Positions 16,655 through 28,380 of a stretch of 64,000 bases of DNA are shown one piece after another. Source of the stretch: Cellulomonas avistercoris (GTDB lineage: Bacteria > Actinomycetota > Actinomycetes > Actinomycetales > Cellulomonadaceae); contig NZ_JACSQV010000004.1 of the NCBI RefSeq assembly GCF_014836445.1, forward strand, positions 151,922 to 215,921, read 5' to 3'. The notes under the pieces are model-generated. The model saw only the letters and a list, made by a program, of their open reading frames with translations, was not told the DNA's origin and ran no database searches. How positions within the stretch are numbered: position 1 is the stretch's first letter; each line of letters opens with the position of its first letter. A program made the translations under genes and the position numbers.

Positions 16655-17239
16655 TCAGGCGCTGCGGCGGGGGCGCGCGCGGACGTGCATGCGCTCGCCC
16701 TGCGGCCCGTAGAGGGCGAGCACCTCGACCGGGCTGTCGGACACGTTGCCCAGCCAGTGCGGGACGCGCGTGTCGAACTCGGCGGCCTCGCCCGCGACGA
16801 GGTCGAGCGACCTGCCCCCGAGCACCAGGCGCAGCGTGCCGCTCAGGACGTAGAGCCACTCGTAGCCCTCGTGGACCCGCGGCTCGCCGACCTCGGCCGG
16901 TGTGCGCGGCGGGTACTCGAGCCGGTACGCGTGGGGGCCCTCGCCGCGGCGGCTGAGCGGGACGTACGTGACGCCGTGGCGCACCGTCGGGTGCGGCGCG
17001 ACCCGGGGGTCGTCGCCTGCCGGCACGTCGACCAGCTCGTCGATCGTCACCTCGTGGAACCGTGCGAGGGGCAGCAGCAGCTCGAGCGTCGGACGGCGCA
17101 GCGCGGACTCCAGGCGCGACAGCGTGCTGACGGAGATGCCGGTGACGCCCGCGACGTCGGCGAGCGTGGCCCCCCGGTGCTCGCGCAGCGCGCGCAGCCG
17201 CGGTCCGACCGTTCCCAGCACCTCGTCGAGGTCGTCCAT
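16655..17239 (-). CDS. XRE-family regulator with C-terminal cupin domain
   Basis: Protein of 194 residues. Residues 15-70 form a helix-turn-helix (LRALREHRGATLADVAGVTG, then ISVSTLSRLESALRRPTLE). Residues 110-185 form a cupin sensor with HEGYEWLYVLSGTLRLVLGG and a second motif FDTRVPHWLGNVSDSPVEVL. This two-domain build is common for regulators of small-molecule metabolism. ATG at 17239 was chosen because upstream sequence belongs to the intergenic operator. It is divergent from the thioredoxin-reductase-like gene, which it probably controls through the repeats at 17248-17280. Confidence 0.88.
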   Translation of the reverse strand: MDDLDEVLGTVGPRLRALREHRGATLADVAGVTGISVSTLSRLESALRRPTLELLLPLARFHEVTIDELVDVPAGDDPRVAPHPTVRHGVTYVPLSRRGEGPHAYRLEYPPRTPAEVGEPRVHEGYEWLYVLSGTLRLVLGGRSLDLVAGEAAEFDTRVPHWLGNVSDSPVEVLALYGPQGERMHVRARPRRSA

Positions 17240-17247
17240 GCGCCCAT

Positions 17248-17280
17248 TTGCCACCTCGGCAACAGCACTTGTCAACTCGG
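17248..17280. promoter_or_regulatory. Candidate operator between XRE regulator and flavoprotein
   Basis: TTGCCACCTCGGCAA (17248-17262) is an inverted repeat. TTGTCAACTCGG (17269-17280) repeats its left part directly, 21 bp on. Both lie in the 64-bp gap shared by the divergent genes. Confidence 0.55.
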
Positions 17281-17303
17281 AGCGGTTCCCGCACGCTCGG
17301 AGC

Positions 17304-18263
17304 ATGCCGATCGAGACCGCCTCCCCCGTCGACGTCCTCGTGCTCGGCGGCGGTGCCGCCGGGCTCTCCGCCGCCCTGTGCCTCGGCCGCTCGCGTCGCA
17401 GCGTGCGCGTCCTGGACGCCGGCGAGCCCCGCAACGCGTCGTCGCCGCACGCCCACAACCTGCTCACCCACGACGGCACGCCGCCGGCCGAGCTCCTCGC
17501 GGCGGGCCGCGCCGAGGTCGAGCGCTACGGCGTCGAGGTCGTCACCGCGCGGGCCGTGGACGCCCGCCGCCTGCCGGGCGACGCGCCCGCGTTCGAGGTC
17601 CGCACGGCCGACGGCACGACGCACCGGTCGCGGCGCGTCGTCCTCGCCTCGGGCCTGCGCGACGAGCTGCCCGACGTCCCCGGGCTGCGCGAGCGGTGGG
17701 GCCGCGACGTCCTGCACTGCCCGTACTGCCACGGCTGGGAGGTGCGGGACCGCCGCCTCGCGGTGCTCGCCTCCGGGTCGTCGGTCGTCCACCGTGCGCT
17801 GCTGACGCGGCAGCTCAGCGACGACGTCACGGTCGTGCTGCACGACGCCGTCGACCTCGACCCCGCCGCCCGCGCCGACCTCGCGGCCCGCGGCGTGCGG
17901 GTCGTCGCCGGACGCGCCACCGGCGTGCGGGTCGAGGACGACGCCCTGACGGGCCTGACGCTCGCGGACGGCACGACGGTCGCGTGCGACGCCGTGTTCG
18001 TCGCACCGCGCGCCGCCCTCGACGACGCGCTCGTCGACGGCCTCGGCCTCGAGACGCATGCCGTCGGCTCTCCCGACGAGGACCTCGGCCGCGGCGTGGT
18101 CGTCGACGGCGCGGGCGCCGCGTCGGTCGCGGGCGTGTGGGCCGCCGGCAACGTCGCGGGGCCGCACCACGCGCTCGCGTCGAGCATCGCGGGGGGCGCG
18201 GCCGTCGGCGCGCAGGTCAACCTGTCGCTCGTCACGGCCGACCTCGCCGCCGCGCGCGCCTGA
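17304..18263 (+). CDS. NAD(P)/FAD-dependent oxidoreductase, thioredoxin reductase-like
   Basis: Flavoprotein of 319 residues. The FAD-binding motif is VLVLGGGAAGLSAALCLGRS near residues 10-29. The redox-active pair is in LHCPYCHGWEVRD, a CxxC inside HCPYCHG at about 139-145, where thioredoxin reductases have CATC. The second Rossmann site, at LAVLASGSSVVHRALL, lacks the full GxGxxA motif, so NADPH binding is doubtful. The C-terminal FAD motif reads GVWAAGNVAGPHHALASSIAGGAAVG. Related proteins include HcpR/TrxR-like disulfide oxidoreductases of actinobacteria next to regulators of the same XRE-cupin type. The 59-bp gap to the methyltransferase suggests an operon. Confidence 0.82.
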   Translation: MPIETASPVDVLVLGGGAAGLSAALCLGRSRRSVRVLDAGEPRNASSPHAHNLLTHDGTPPAELLAAGRAEVERYGVEVVTARAVDARRLPGDAPAFEVRTADGTTHRSRRVVLASGLRDELPDVPGLRERWGRDVLHCPYCHGWEVRDRRLAVLASGSSVVHRALLTRQLSDDVTVVLHDAVDLDPAARADLAARGVRVVAGRATGVRVEDDALTGLTLADGTTVACDAVFVAPRAALDDALVDGLGLETHAVGSPDEDLGRGVVVDGAGAASVAGVWAAGNVAGPHHALASSIAGGAAVGAQVNLSLVTADLAAARA

Positions 18264-18322
18264 CGCACCGCCCGCACCGCACCCCCGACCCGCACCCGCA
18301 CCCCGCACCCGAGGAGACCCCC

Positions 18323-18943
18323 GTGACCGACGACATCGCGTCCGCCGACGAACTCGACCCGACCTGGTGGGAGGAGCGCTACCGGACGTCCGACCGCATG
18401 TGGAGCGGCCACGTCAACCCCTCCCTCGCGCAGGTCGCCGCGGACCTGGCACCCGGCACCGCGCTCGACGCGGGCGCCGGCGAGGGCGCCGACGCCGTCT
18501 GGCTCGCCGAGCACGGGTGGCGCGTGACGGCCGTCGACGCGTCGCAGACGGCGCTGGACCGCGGCGCCGCGCAGGCCGCCGCGCGCGGGCTCGAGGTCAC
18601 GTGGGTCCAGGCCGACCTGCGGACGTGGGCGCCCGCCGAGCGGTACGACCTGGTGACGTCGCACTACCTGCACGCCGAGGGCGGACGCGGCTGGGCGTGG
18701 CTCGCCGACGCCGTCGCGCCGGGCGGCACGCTGCTCGTCGTCGGGCACGACCCGTCGGACCTCGACGGGCCGGTGCCCCGCCCGCACCTGGCACGCCTCG
18801 GCCACACGGCCGCCCAGGTGGCCGCCGACCTCGACCCGGAGCAGTGGGCGTCGCTCGACGCGCAGGTCGTCGAGCGCCCCCACCGGCACGACGGCGCCGA
18901 GATCACCGTCCGCGACGCCGTCCTCGTCGCCCGCCGCCGCTGA
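18323..18943 (+). CDS. Class I SAM-dependent methyltransferase
   Basis: Protein of 206 residues with the SAM-binding motif ALDAGAGEGADAVWLAEHGW near residues 48-67 and the acidic motif II TAVDASQTALDRG. The N-terminal WWEERYRTSDRMWSGHVNPSL resembles the tellurite/thiopurine methyltransferase group, whose members methylate metalloids or thiols. GTG at 18323 follows GAGGAG. Being next to a CxxC flavoprotein it may handle a thiol or oxidant, but this is a guess from context. Confidence 0.82.
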   Translation: MTDDIASADELDPTWWEERYRTSDRMWSGHVNPSLAQVAADLAPGTALDAGAGEGADAVWLAEHGWRVTAVDASQTALDRGAAQAAARGLEVTWVQADLRTWAPAERYDLVTSHYLHAEGGRGWAWLADAVAPGGTLLVVGHDPSDLDGPVPRPHLARLGHTAAQVAADLDPEQWASLDAQVVERPHRHDGAEITVRDAVLVARRR

Positions 18944-18948
18944 CCGAC

Positions 18949-18997
18949 GGAGTGTGAGGCGTTGTTGCCGGATTCCAGCGACGACGCTTCACACTCC
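18949..18997. terminator. 20-bp stem bidirectional terminator
   Basis: The arms 18949-18968 and 18978-18997 pair over all 20 positions: 17 Watson-Crick pairs and 3 G-U wobbles on the plus transcript, with a 9-nt loop. It lies between the convergent methyltransferase and GH42 genes. The three wobbles fall in one arm, so the minus-strand transcript has A-C mismatches instead, favouring use by the methyltransferase transcript. Confidence 0.8.
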
Positions 18998-19013
18998 CGC
19001 GGCCACCGGGGTG

Positions 19014-20975
19014 TCAGGCCGGGTCGGCGGGCAGCACGCGGGCGTCGTGCGCGGTCAGCTCGACCCGGACCCCGGCGACGTCGAGCGTCACGGGCTCGGC
19101 CCGGTGGTTCACCACGACGAGGCGGTCGCCGCGGCGCACGGCCTCGACGCCCTCGACGGGCGCGGCGAACAGCGACGCCACGTCGGCCTCGCCCAGCACG
19201 CGGTCGACCAGCGCGTCGAGCACGTCGGGCGCCGGCTGCGTCGCGACGTACCAGGCGACCCCGTCACCGTGCTCGCGCCGCGTCACGGCCGCACCGCCCG
19301 CCGCGTACCCGTCGGCGAACGTCGCGACGACCTCGGCGTCGTCCACGACCAGCACGTCCTGCCACAGGGACGCCGCACCCTCGAGCCCGCCGGTGAGCCG
19401 CAGGGCGGGTCCGGGCGTGCCGCCCGGCCCGGCCGTCGGGGCGAGCTCCTCGACCCGCACGCCGAGCGTCCCCTGCAGCGGCCCGAGGTACCCGCCCAGG
19501 TAGACCCGCAGGTCCTCGTCGACCACGGCCGACGCGTACGTGACGACCAGGTGCCCGCCCCCGCGCACGTACGCGTCCAGCGCCTCGAGGTGCGCGCGGC
19601 GCGCGACGTGCAGGACGGGCGCGACGACGAGGTCGTAGCCCACGACGTCGGCACCGGCCGGCACGACGTCGACCGTGACCCCGCGCCGCAGGAACGGCGC
19701 GTACCAGTCCAGGAACCGCTCGACGTACCCGACCCGCGTCGGCACCGCGTCCTGCTCGAGCGCCCACCACGAGTCCCAGTCCAGGACGATCGCGACGTGC
19801 GCCGTGACGCTCGTGCCGACCAGGTCCGCCAGGCCCGTCAGCTCCTCCCCCAGCGCGACGACGTCCCGGAACGCCCGCGACCCCGGCCCGGCGTGCGGCA
19901 CCATCGCCGAGTGGAACCGCTCGGCGCCGGACGCCGACTGCCGCCACTGGAAGTGCAGGACGCCGTCCGCGCCGCGCGCGACCGCCTGCAGGGACTGCAC
20001 CCGGTGCTGGCCGCGGGGGCGCGGCGCGTTGCGGGCACGCCAGTTCACGGCGCCGGTCGCCTGCTCCATGAGCAGCCACGGCCGGCCGCCCCCGAGCCCG
20101 CGCACGAGGTCGCGCTGCGCGGCGAGCCGCACGTACGCGGCGGGGTCGACGGGGTCCGGGTACGCGTCGTCGCTGACGACGTCGACGTACGGCGCCCAGG
20201 CCCAGTAGTCGGCCCCCTCGAAGAACCCCATGAAGTTGGTCGTGACCGGCACGTCGGGGCTGTACCGGCGGATCACGTCGACCTCCGCCCGGTGCAGCGC
20301 GAGCATGGCGTCGGAGCTGAAGCGCCGGAAGTCGAGCACCTGCGTCGGGTTGCGCGTCGCCGGCGCGGCGGACGGCACGCCGACCTCGTCGAACGACCCG
20401 TACCGCTGGGACCAGAACTCCGTGCCCCAGGCTCGGTTGAGCTCCTCGACGTCGCCGTAGCGGCGCGCGAGCCACGTGCGGAAGGCGGCGGCGCTGTGCG
20501 CGTCGTACGAGCGCGACACCTGGCAGCCGTACTCGTTGTTGACGTGCCACATCTCCAGGGCCGGGTGGTCGGCGTAGCGCGCGGCGACCTGCTCGACCAG
20601 CGCGAGGGCGTGCCGCAGGTAGTCCGGGGACGACGGCGAGTACTGCTGCCGCGACCCGAAGGCCAGACGCACACCGTCCTGCGTGACCGGCAGGGAGTCG
20701 GGGTACCGCGCGGCGAACCACGCGGGCGGTGAGGCGGTCGCGGTCGCGAGCACCACGCGGACGCCGCCGGCGTGCAGACGCCCGAGCACGTCGTCGAGCC
20801 ACGCGAAGTCGTACTCCCCGGGACGCGGCTCGAGGCGCGACCACGAGAAGACGCCCACCGTGGCGGTCGTGACGTGGGCGTCGCGCATGAGGCGCACGTC
20901 CTCGTCCCAGACGTCCTGCGGCCACTGCTCCGGGTTGTAGTCGGCGCCGTAGCGGATGCGGGCGTCAGCGGGCAC
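19014..20975 (-). CDS. GH42 beta-galactosidase
   Basis: Glycoside hydrolase family 42, 653 residues, which removes terminal beta-galactose (and sometimes alpha-L-arabinopyranose) from oligosaccharides. Marks: YGADYNPEQWPQDVWDEDV at the start, FSWSRLEPRPGEYDFAWLD, the acid/base in MWHVNNEYGC (Glu near residue 152) and the nucleophile in WLLMEQATGAVNW (Glu near residue 312). A trimerisation-like domain and a beta-sandwich tail follow. No signal peptide, so it works inside the cell on imported oligosaccharides. GTG at 20975 has GGAGG upstream. It stands alone; the next gene upstream is divergent. Confidence 0.93.
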   Translation of the reverse strand: MPADARIRYGADYNPEQWPQDVWDEDVRLMRDAHVTTATVGVFSWSRLEPRPGEYDFAWLDDVLGRLHAGGVRVVLATATASPPAWFAARYPDSLPVTQDGVRLAFGSRQQYSPSSPDYLRHALALVEQVAARYADHPALEMWHVNNEYGCQVSRSYDAHSAAAFRTWLARRYGDVEELNRAWGTEFWSQRYGSFDEVGVPSAAPATRNPTQVLDFRRFSSDAMLALHRAEVDVIRRYSPDVPVTTNFMGFFEGADYWAWAPYVDVVSDDAYPDPVDPAAYVRLAAQRDLVRGLGGGRPWLLMEQATGAVNWRARNAPRPRGQHRVQSLQAVARGADGVLHFQWRQSASGAERFHSAMVPHAGPGSRAFRDVVALGEELTGLADLVGTSVTAHVAIVLDWDSWWALEQDAVPTRVGYVERFLDWYAPFLRRGVTVDVVPAGADVVGYDLVVAPVLHVARRAHLEALDAYVRGGGHLVVTYASAVVDEDLRVYLGGYLGPLQGTLGVRVEELAPTAGPGGTPGPALRLTGGLEGAASLWQDVLVVDDAEVVATFADGYAAGGAAVTRREHGDGVAWYVATQPAPDVLDALVDRVLGEADVASLFAAPVEGVEAVRRGDRLVVVNHRAEPVTLDVAGVRVELTAHDARVLPADPA

Positions 20976-21209
20976 GGGGTCCTCCAGGGGCGCGCGACGA
21001 CGCGCGGCGAGGACGGGGCCGCAGCGGCGTCGTCGCCGGGGACCCGGGGCGCCGCCTGCGGCGTCTCGGACGGTTGCCCGAGCACGCTAGCACCGGGGGG
21101 CACCGTGGATCGGACGGCGGATCGTGGGATCCGACCGGCCTGGTCGTACGTTGGGACCAGCAAGCGGCGTCGGACCGGCGCCCACGACGAGACGAGACGA
21201 GCACCACGC

Positions 21210-21989
21210 ATGAGCAGCGCCCCCGCAGTCCTCGAGGCCACCGACGTCTGGGCGGGGTACGGCGGCCCGCCCGTGCTCGCGGGGGTCGGCCTCACGCTGC
21301 GCCCCGGCGACGCGATCGGCCTGCTCGGCCGCTCGGGCGTCGGCAAGTCGACCCTCGTGGAGATCCTCGGCGGCGGCATGCGGCCCTCCCAGGGGCACGT
21401 GACGCTCGGCGGCGTCCCCGTCGCCAAGACGCCCCGGCGCAAGCGCAAGGACGTCAAGGCGCGCCTGCGCACCGTGCACCAGAACGGCATCGCGGGCGTC
21501 GACATCCAGCGGACCGTCGAGGAGACGATCCTCGACGCGTTCAAGGAGGCCCGCAAGGCCGGCCGGACGACGAACAACGACGTCGAGGCCGCGCTCGCCG
21601 TCGTCGGCCTGCCCATCCGGTTCGTCACGCGCCGCGTCGGGACGCTGTCCGGCGGCGAGCGGCAGCGCATCGCCATCGCGCGCGCGCTCGCGACCCGGCC
21701 GGACCTCCTGCTCCTCGACGAGCCCCTGACGGCCGTCGACCAGTCGATGCGTGAGGAGATCGCCGACGACATCCGTGCGCTCGTGCGCGCCGACGGCATC
21801 GGGCTGCTCGTCGCGTCGCACGACGTGCGTCTGCTGGACCGGCTCACCGACCACGTGCTCGTGCTGGCCGAGGGGCGCATCGTCGAGTCGGGGCCGCTGC
21901 GCGAGGTCCTGCGGGCGCCGCAGCACCCCGACACCCAGGCCCTCGTCGAGGCGCTGCCGGACGTGGTCGGCGGGCAGCCGCCGCGCTGA
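21210..21989 (+). CDS. Orphan ABC-type ATPase, peptide/nickel-transporter-like
   Basis: Nucleotide-binding protein of 259 residues resembling DppF/OppF. Walker A is GRSGVGKST, the Q-loop is TVHQNGIAGVDIQRTV, the signature LSGGERQRIAIARAL, Walker B LLLLDEPLTAVD and the H-loop VASHDVRLLDRL. The stretch PRRKRKDVKARLR is unusually basic. No permease or binding protein lies nearby, so it may serve a transporter elsewhere or act outside transport. A 15-bp hairpin follows. Upstream, CTGGTC and GACCAG flank a TACGTT that may be the -10 box. Confidence 0.82.
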   Translation: MSSAPAVLEATDVWAGYGGPPVLAGVGLTLRPGDAIGLLGRSGVGKSTLVEILGGGMRPSQGHVTLGGVPVAKTPRRKRKDVKARLRTVHQNGIAGVDIQRTVEETILDAFKEARKAGRTTNNDVEAALAVVGLPIRFVTRRVGTLSGGERQRIAIARALATRPDLLLLDEPLTAVDQSMREEIADDIRALVRADGIGLLVASHDVRLLDRLTDHVLVLAEGRIVESGPLREVLRAPQHPDTQALVEALPDVVGGQPPR

Positions 21990-22000
21990 CCGGACGCCGA

Positions 22001-22031
22001 TGGGCACCGTCACGGTCCGTGACGGTGCCCA
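22001..22031. terminator. Perfect 15-bp palindromic terminator
   Basis: Two 15-base arms flank a single T (22016) with no mismatch, beginning TGGGCACCGTCACGG, 11 bp after the ABC ATPase stop. The remaining gap to the xylanase gene (22032-22248) is very GC-rich, and I see no gene in it. Confidence 0.75.
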
Positions 22032-22248
22032 CGGCACACCCCCGGGGCGTCGGGAGGGGGTCGCCGACCCCCCGGGGAGCTCGCGGCCCGCGCTCCTCGT
22101 GCGGGCAGGGGGTGGCCGGGCGGCCCCCCGCGCCGCCCGGCCCGCCCGGGTCCGAGTTCCCGGGCCGGGCCCGGCCGTCGCCGCCCCTGGGGCGAGGGCC
22201 GGGCCCGTCGTGCGTCGGTCGGGTGTCCGGCCCGCCGACGGTCGTGGG

Positions 22249-24831
<2,583 letters not shown>

Positions 24832-24838
24832 TCAGCCG

Positions 24839-24854
24839 TTGTGTACGTTCACAA
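24839..24854. promoter_or_regulatory. LacI-type operator candidate
   Basis: TTGTGTACGTTCACAA is a 16-nt palindrome with one mismatched pair and a central CG, the usual LacI-family form. It lies 83 bp upstream of the xylanase start and is the best candidate site for the adjacent LacI protein. Confidence 0.65.
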
Positions 24855-24855
24855 T

Positions 24856-24869
24856 CGCATGATCATGCG
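24856..24869. promoter_or_regulatory. Perfect palindrome next to the xylanase operator
   Basis: CGCATGATCATGCG is a perfect 14-nt palindrome two bases from the LacI-type site. It has an AT-containing centre, so it probably belongs to a different regulator, if it is used at all. Confidence 0.4.
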
Positions 24870-24893
24870 GAACACCGCAGGGCTCGGTTCACG

Positions 24894-24907
24894 GCGAATC
24901 GTTTCGC
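24894..24907. promoter_or_regulatory. Third palindrome in the xylanase/LacI gap
   Basis: GCGAATCGTTTCGC has 5-bp perfect arms around TCGT. It lies about 120 bp before the LacI gene and may be an autoregulatory site. Confidence 0.4.
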
Positions 24908-25028
24908 GATCCACGGACGGGCGGGTCGTGGGCGGGCGCGGGCGCGCACCCCGCGCCGCCGTTAGCATCGGCACGGCCCTCCGACGAGGCCGAACGGCCG
25001 GCGACGCACGAGGAACGGGTGGGCGTCG

Positions 25029-26072
25029 ATGACGAGCAGCGGTCACGGCACGGCACGGCGCCCGTCGATCACCGACGTCGCGCGCCGCGCGGGCGTCTCG
25101 GTCGGCACCGTGTCGAACGTCCTCAACCGGCCGGACCAGGTCGCGCCGTCCACCCGGGGTCGCGTGCAGGCGACCATCGAGGAGCTCGGGTTCGTCCGCA
25201 ACGCCTCGGCGCGGCAGCTGCGCGTGGGGGCCATCCACACCGTCGGCGTCATCGTCCTGGACATGGCCAACCCGTTCTTCACGGAGATCGCGCGCGGCAT
25301 CGAGGACCGGATCTCCCCCGACCAGTACACGCTCCTGCTGTCGTCGTCCGACGACGACCCCGTGCGCGAGGCCCGCTACCTGCGGCTGCACGAGGAGCAC
25401 GGCGTGCACGGCCTCATCGTCAGCCCCGCCCACACGTCGCTCGACGCGATCCTCGCGATGCGCGAGCGCGGCGTGCGCATCGTGCTGCTCGACGTCCCGC
25501 GCCGCCCGGTGCCGATCTCGTGCGTCGGCGTGGACGACGTGCGCGGGGAGCGGCTCGCGGTCGAGCACCTCCTGGCGCTGGGCCACCGTCGCATCGGCTT
25601 CGTCAACGGCCCCGACACCATCAGCCAGTGCGCCGCACGGCGCGAGGGCGCCGTCGCCGCTCTGGCGGCCGCGGGGCTCGACCCGCAGGAGGCGCTCGTC
25701 GAGGTGACCGTGCCGACGCTCGACCTCGACGCCGGTGCGACCGGCATGGGCCGGCTGCTGGCCCTGCCACCGGCGCGTCGACCGACCGCGACGCTGTGCG
25801 CCAACGACCTCGCGGCCGTGGGCGCCCTGCGCACGCTGCGCCGCGCCGGGGTCGCCGTCCCCGAGGAGATGGCGGTCGTCGGCTACGACGACATCCCGGT
25901 CGCGAGCATGCTCGCGGTCCCCCTGACCACGGTGCGCCAGCCCACGCACACCCTCGGCTGGACCGCCGCCGACCTGCTGCTGCGTGAGGCCGCCGGCGAC
26001 GGCACGACCCCCGAGCGGGTCGTCTTCCAGCCCGAGCTCGTCGTGCGCGAGAGCACCGGCGGCGGGGCCTGA
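25029..26072 (+). CDS. LacI-family regulator of xylan-degrading genes
   Basis: Repressor of 347 residues with N-terminal HTH SITDVARRAGVSVGTVSNVL and effector domain: VLDMANPFFTEIARGIEDR, VDDVRGERLAVEHLLALGHR, CANDLAAVGALRTL and VGYDDIPVASMLAVPLTTV. It is divergent from the xylanase gene and convergent with the GH3 gene, whose stop is 10 bp away. Control of the xylanase is inferred from the three palindromes in the shared gap. The effector is probably a xylo- or arabino-oligosaccharide. Confidence 0.9.
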   Translation: MTSSGHGTARRPSITDVARRAGVSVGTVSNVLNRPDQVAPSTRGRVQATIEELGFVRNASARQLRVGAIHTVGVIVLDMANPFFTEIARGIEDRISPDQYTLLLSSSDDDPVREARYLRLHEEHGVHGLIVSPAHTSLDAILAMRERGVRIVLLDVPRRPVPISCVGVDDVRGERLAVEHLLALGHRRIGFVNGPDTISQCAARREGAVAALAAAGLDPQEALVEVTVPTLDLDAGATGMGRLLALPPARRPTATLCANDLAAVGALRTLRRAGVAVPEEMAVVGYDDIPVASMLAVPLTTVRQPTHTLGWTAADLLLREAAGDGTTPERVVFQPELVVRESTGGGA

Positions 26073-26082
26073 CGCCCGCGCG

Positions 26083-28380
26083 TCAGCCCGTGACCGTGAA
26101 CCCCGCGCGCAGCAGGTCCCGGTCGCGCGACGAGCGGCCGACGAGCAGCTCGAACTCGCCCGGCTCGACGACGCGCCGGCCCTCGGCGTCGACGATCGTG
26201 CAGTCGGCGACGGGCAGCTCGACGTCGACGACGACGGACTCCCCCGGTGCGACGTCGACGTGCCGGTACGCCTTGAGCTCCTTGTCCGCCCACGTCAGCG
26301 ACGTGACGAGGTCGCTGACGTAGACCTGGACGACCTCGTGGGACGGCCGCGTGCCCGTGTTGGTCACCGTGACCTGCGCCCGCACGACGTCGTCGCGGCC
26401 CAGGACGGGCTGGGCGACGGTGAGGTCCGTGTACTCGACCGTCGAGTACGACAACCCCTCGCCGAACGCGAACGCCGGGTCCTGCGTGAGGTCCGCGTAC
26501 CGGCTGCCGTGCTGACCGCGCAGGCCGTTGTAGTAGACGGGCTGCTGCCCGACGTGCCGCGCGAACGTCAGCGGCAGGCGTCCCGCGGGGTCGATCGTGC
26601 CGAGCAGCAGCTCGGCGATCGCGCGCCCGCCGCGCATGCCCGGGTTCGCGGCCCACACGATCGCGTCGGCGCCCAGCGCCGAGTCCGGCAGGACCAGCGG
26701 CTTCGACGCGACGAGGACGACGGTCATGGGCGTGCCGGTCGCGGCGAGCGCGTCGAGCAGGGCGACCTGCCCGCCGACCAGCTCGAGCGTGGCGGTCGAG
26801 CGCGTCTCGCCCATGAGCCCGATGGTGTCGCCGACGACCGCGACGACGTGGTCGGCCGCCTCCGCCGCTGCCACGGCCTCCGCGATGAGCGCGGCGTCCG
26901 GCTCGGCCGCGTGCAGGATCGGCATGCGCGGCTGGCCGTCCGGGTAGAGCTCGCCCTCGGGGTCGGGCCCGAGCCGGCCGATCTCGGCGCCCCGCGCGTA
27001 CGTCAGCTCCCAGCTCTCGGGCAGCAGACCGGTCAGGCCGTCGAGGACCGTCTCGGTCATGTCGCGCGGGTGGCCCTCCTCGCGCATCCAGTCGACCTGC
27101 CCCGAGCGGCCGGCCCAGTCGCCGAGCTGGGCGTCGACGTCGTCGGCGTTGGGGCCGACCAGCGCGAGGCGCAGGGGCGGCGGCACCGAGCCGTCGGGCG
27201 CGGTCGCGCGCCCGTCGAGCCCGGACTCCAGGCCCCCGCCCAGCGGCAGGACGCCCGAGTTGCGCAGCAGCACGAGCGAGCGCCGCGTGACGTGCAGGTT
27301 GATGTCCTGGTGGTCGTCGGAGCCGATGACCTCGGCCTGCCGGACCGGGTCGGGGCGACGCGGGTCCTCGAAGAGGCCGAGCTCGAACTTGATCGTGAGG
27401 ATGCGCGCGACGGCCGCGTCGAGCTGGGCCTCGTCGAGCAGGCCGTTGGCGACGGCCTTCTGCGCGCCCTCGAAGAACCCGGGCGTCGTCATGACCATGT
27501 CGTTGCCCGCGTTCACCGCGTTCGCGGCCGCGTGCTCGTGGTCGGGGGCGATCTTCTGCTCCCAGACCATGCGGCCGACGTTGTCCCAGTCGGTGATGAG
27601 CGTGCCGGTCCAGCCCCACTCGCCGCGCAGCACGTCCTGCAGGAGCCACTTGTTGACGACGATCGGCACGCCGTCGGTCGACTGGTAGCCGATCATGAAC
27701 GTCCGCGCGCCCTCACGGGCCACCCGCTCGAACGGCGGCAGGAACCACGAGCGCAGCTTGCGCCGCGACAGGTCCGCCTCCGAGGCGTCGCGCCCGCCCT
27801 GGGTCTCGGAGTACCCGGCGAAGTGCTTGGCGCACGCCAGGATCGCCGTCGGGTCGTCCAGGCCGTCGCCCTGGTATCCGCGCACCATCGCCGCCGCGAG
27901 CTCGCCGATGAGGAACGGGTCCTCGCCGAACGTCTCGGTCACGCGCCCCCAGCGCAGGTCGCGCGTGATGCAGACCACGGGCGAGAACGTCCAGTGCAGG
28001 CCCGTGGCGGACACCTCGACGGCCGTCACGCGCGCCATGGCCTCGGCCGCGGCGGGGTCCCACGACGCGGCGACGCCGAGCTGCGTGGGGAAGATCGTCG
28101 CGCCGCGCCAGAACGAGTACCCGTGGATCGCGTCGTCCGCGACCAGCAGCGGGATGCGCAGCCGCGAGCGCTCGACGGCGTCGAGCGCCTCGAGCACGCG
28201 CTGCGGCGAGGCGTGCAGGATCGAGCCCACGTGCTGCTCGAGGACGAGGTCCTCGACCCCCGGCTGGGCGTCGAGCTGCAGCATCTGGCCCACCTTCTCG
28301 GGCAGCGTCATGCGGCTCAGCAGGTCCGCGACTCGCTCCGGGATGGGGAGCGACGGGTCCTGGTACGGGGGGGTGTCCAC
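26083..28380 (-). CDS. GH3 beta-glucosidase-type glycosidase
   Basis: Family 3 glycosidase of 765 residues acting on the non-reducing end of beta-oligosaccharides. Domains: (beta/alpha)8 barrel with LLSRMTLPEKVGQML, DPFLIGELAAAMVRG, CAKHFAGYSETQGGRD and the nucleophile in TLITDWDNVGRMVWE; an alpha/beta sandwich with LVLLRNSGVLPLGGG and VVAVVGDTIG; and a C-terminal fibronectin III-like domain (VTVTNTGTRPSHEVVQVYV). The nucleophile loop reads TDW where most have SDW. No signal peptide. GTG at 28380 has GAGGA upstream. Beta-glucosidase is most likely, beta-xylosidase possible. Confidence 0.9.
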   Translation of the reverse strand: MDTPPYQDPSLPIPERVADLLSRMTLPEKVGQMLQLDAQPGVEDLVLEQHVGSILHASPQRVLEALDAVERSRLRIPLLVADDAIHGYSFWRGATIFPTQLGVAASWDPAAAEAMARVTAVEVSATGLHWTFSPVVCITRDLRWGRVTETFGEDPFLIGELAAAMVRGYQGDGLDDPTAILACAKHFAGYSETQGGRDASEADLSRRKLRSWFLPPFERVAREGARTFMIGYQSTDGVPIVVNKWLLQDVLRGEWGWTGTLITDWDNVGRMVWEQKIAPDHEHAAANAVNAGNDMVMTTPGFFEGAQKAVANGLLDEAQLDAAVARILTIKFELGLFEDPRRPDPVRQAEVIGSDDHQDINLHVTRRSLVLLRNSGVLPLGGGLESGLDGRATAPDGSVPPPLRLALVGPNADDVDAQLGDWAGRSGQVDWMREEGHPRDMTETVLDGLTGLLPESWELTYARGAEIGRLGPDPEGELYPDGQPRMPILHAAEPDAALIAEAVAAAEAADHVVAVVGDTIGLMGETRSTATLELVGGQVALLDALAATGTPMTVVLVASKPLVLPDSALGADAIVWAANPGMRGGRAIAELLLGTIDPAGRLPLTFARHVGQQPVYYNGLRGQHGSRYADLTQDPAFAFGEGLSYSTVEYTDLTVAQPVLGRDDVVRAQVTVTNTGTRPSHEVVQVYVSDLVTSLTWADKELKAYRHVDVAPGESVVVDVELPVADCTIVDAEGRRVVEPGEFELLVGRSSRDRDLLRAGFTVTG

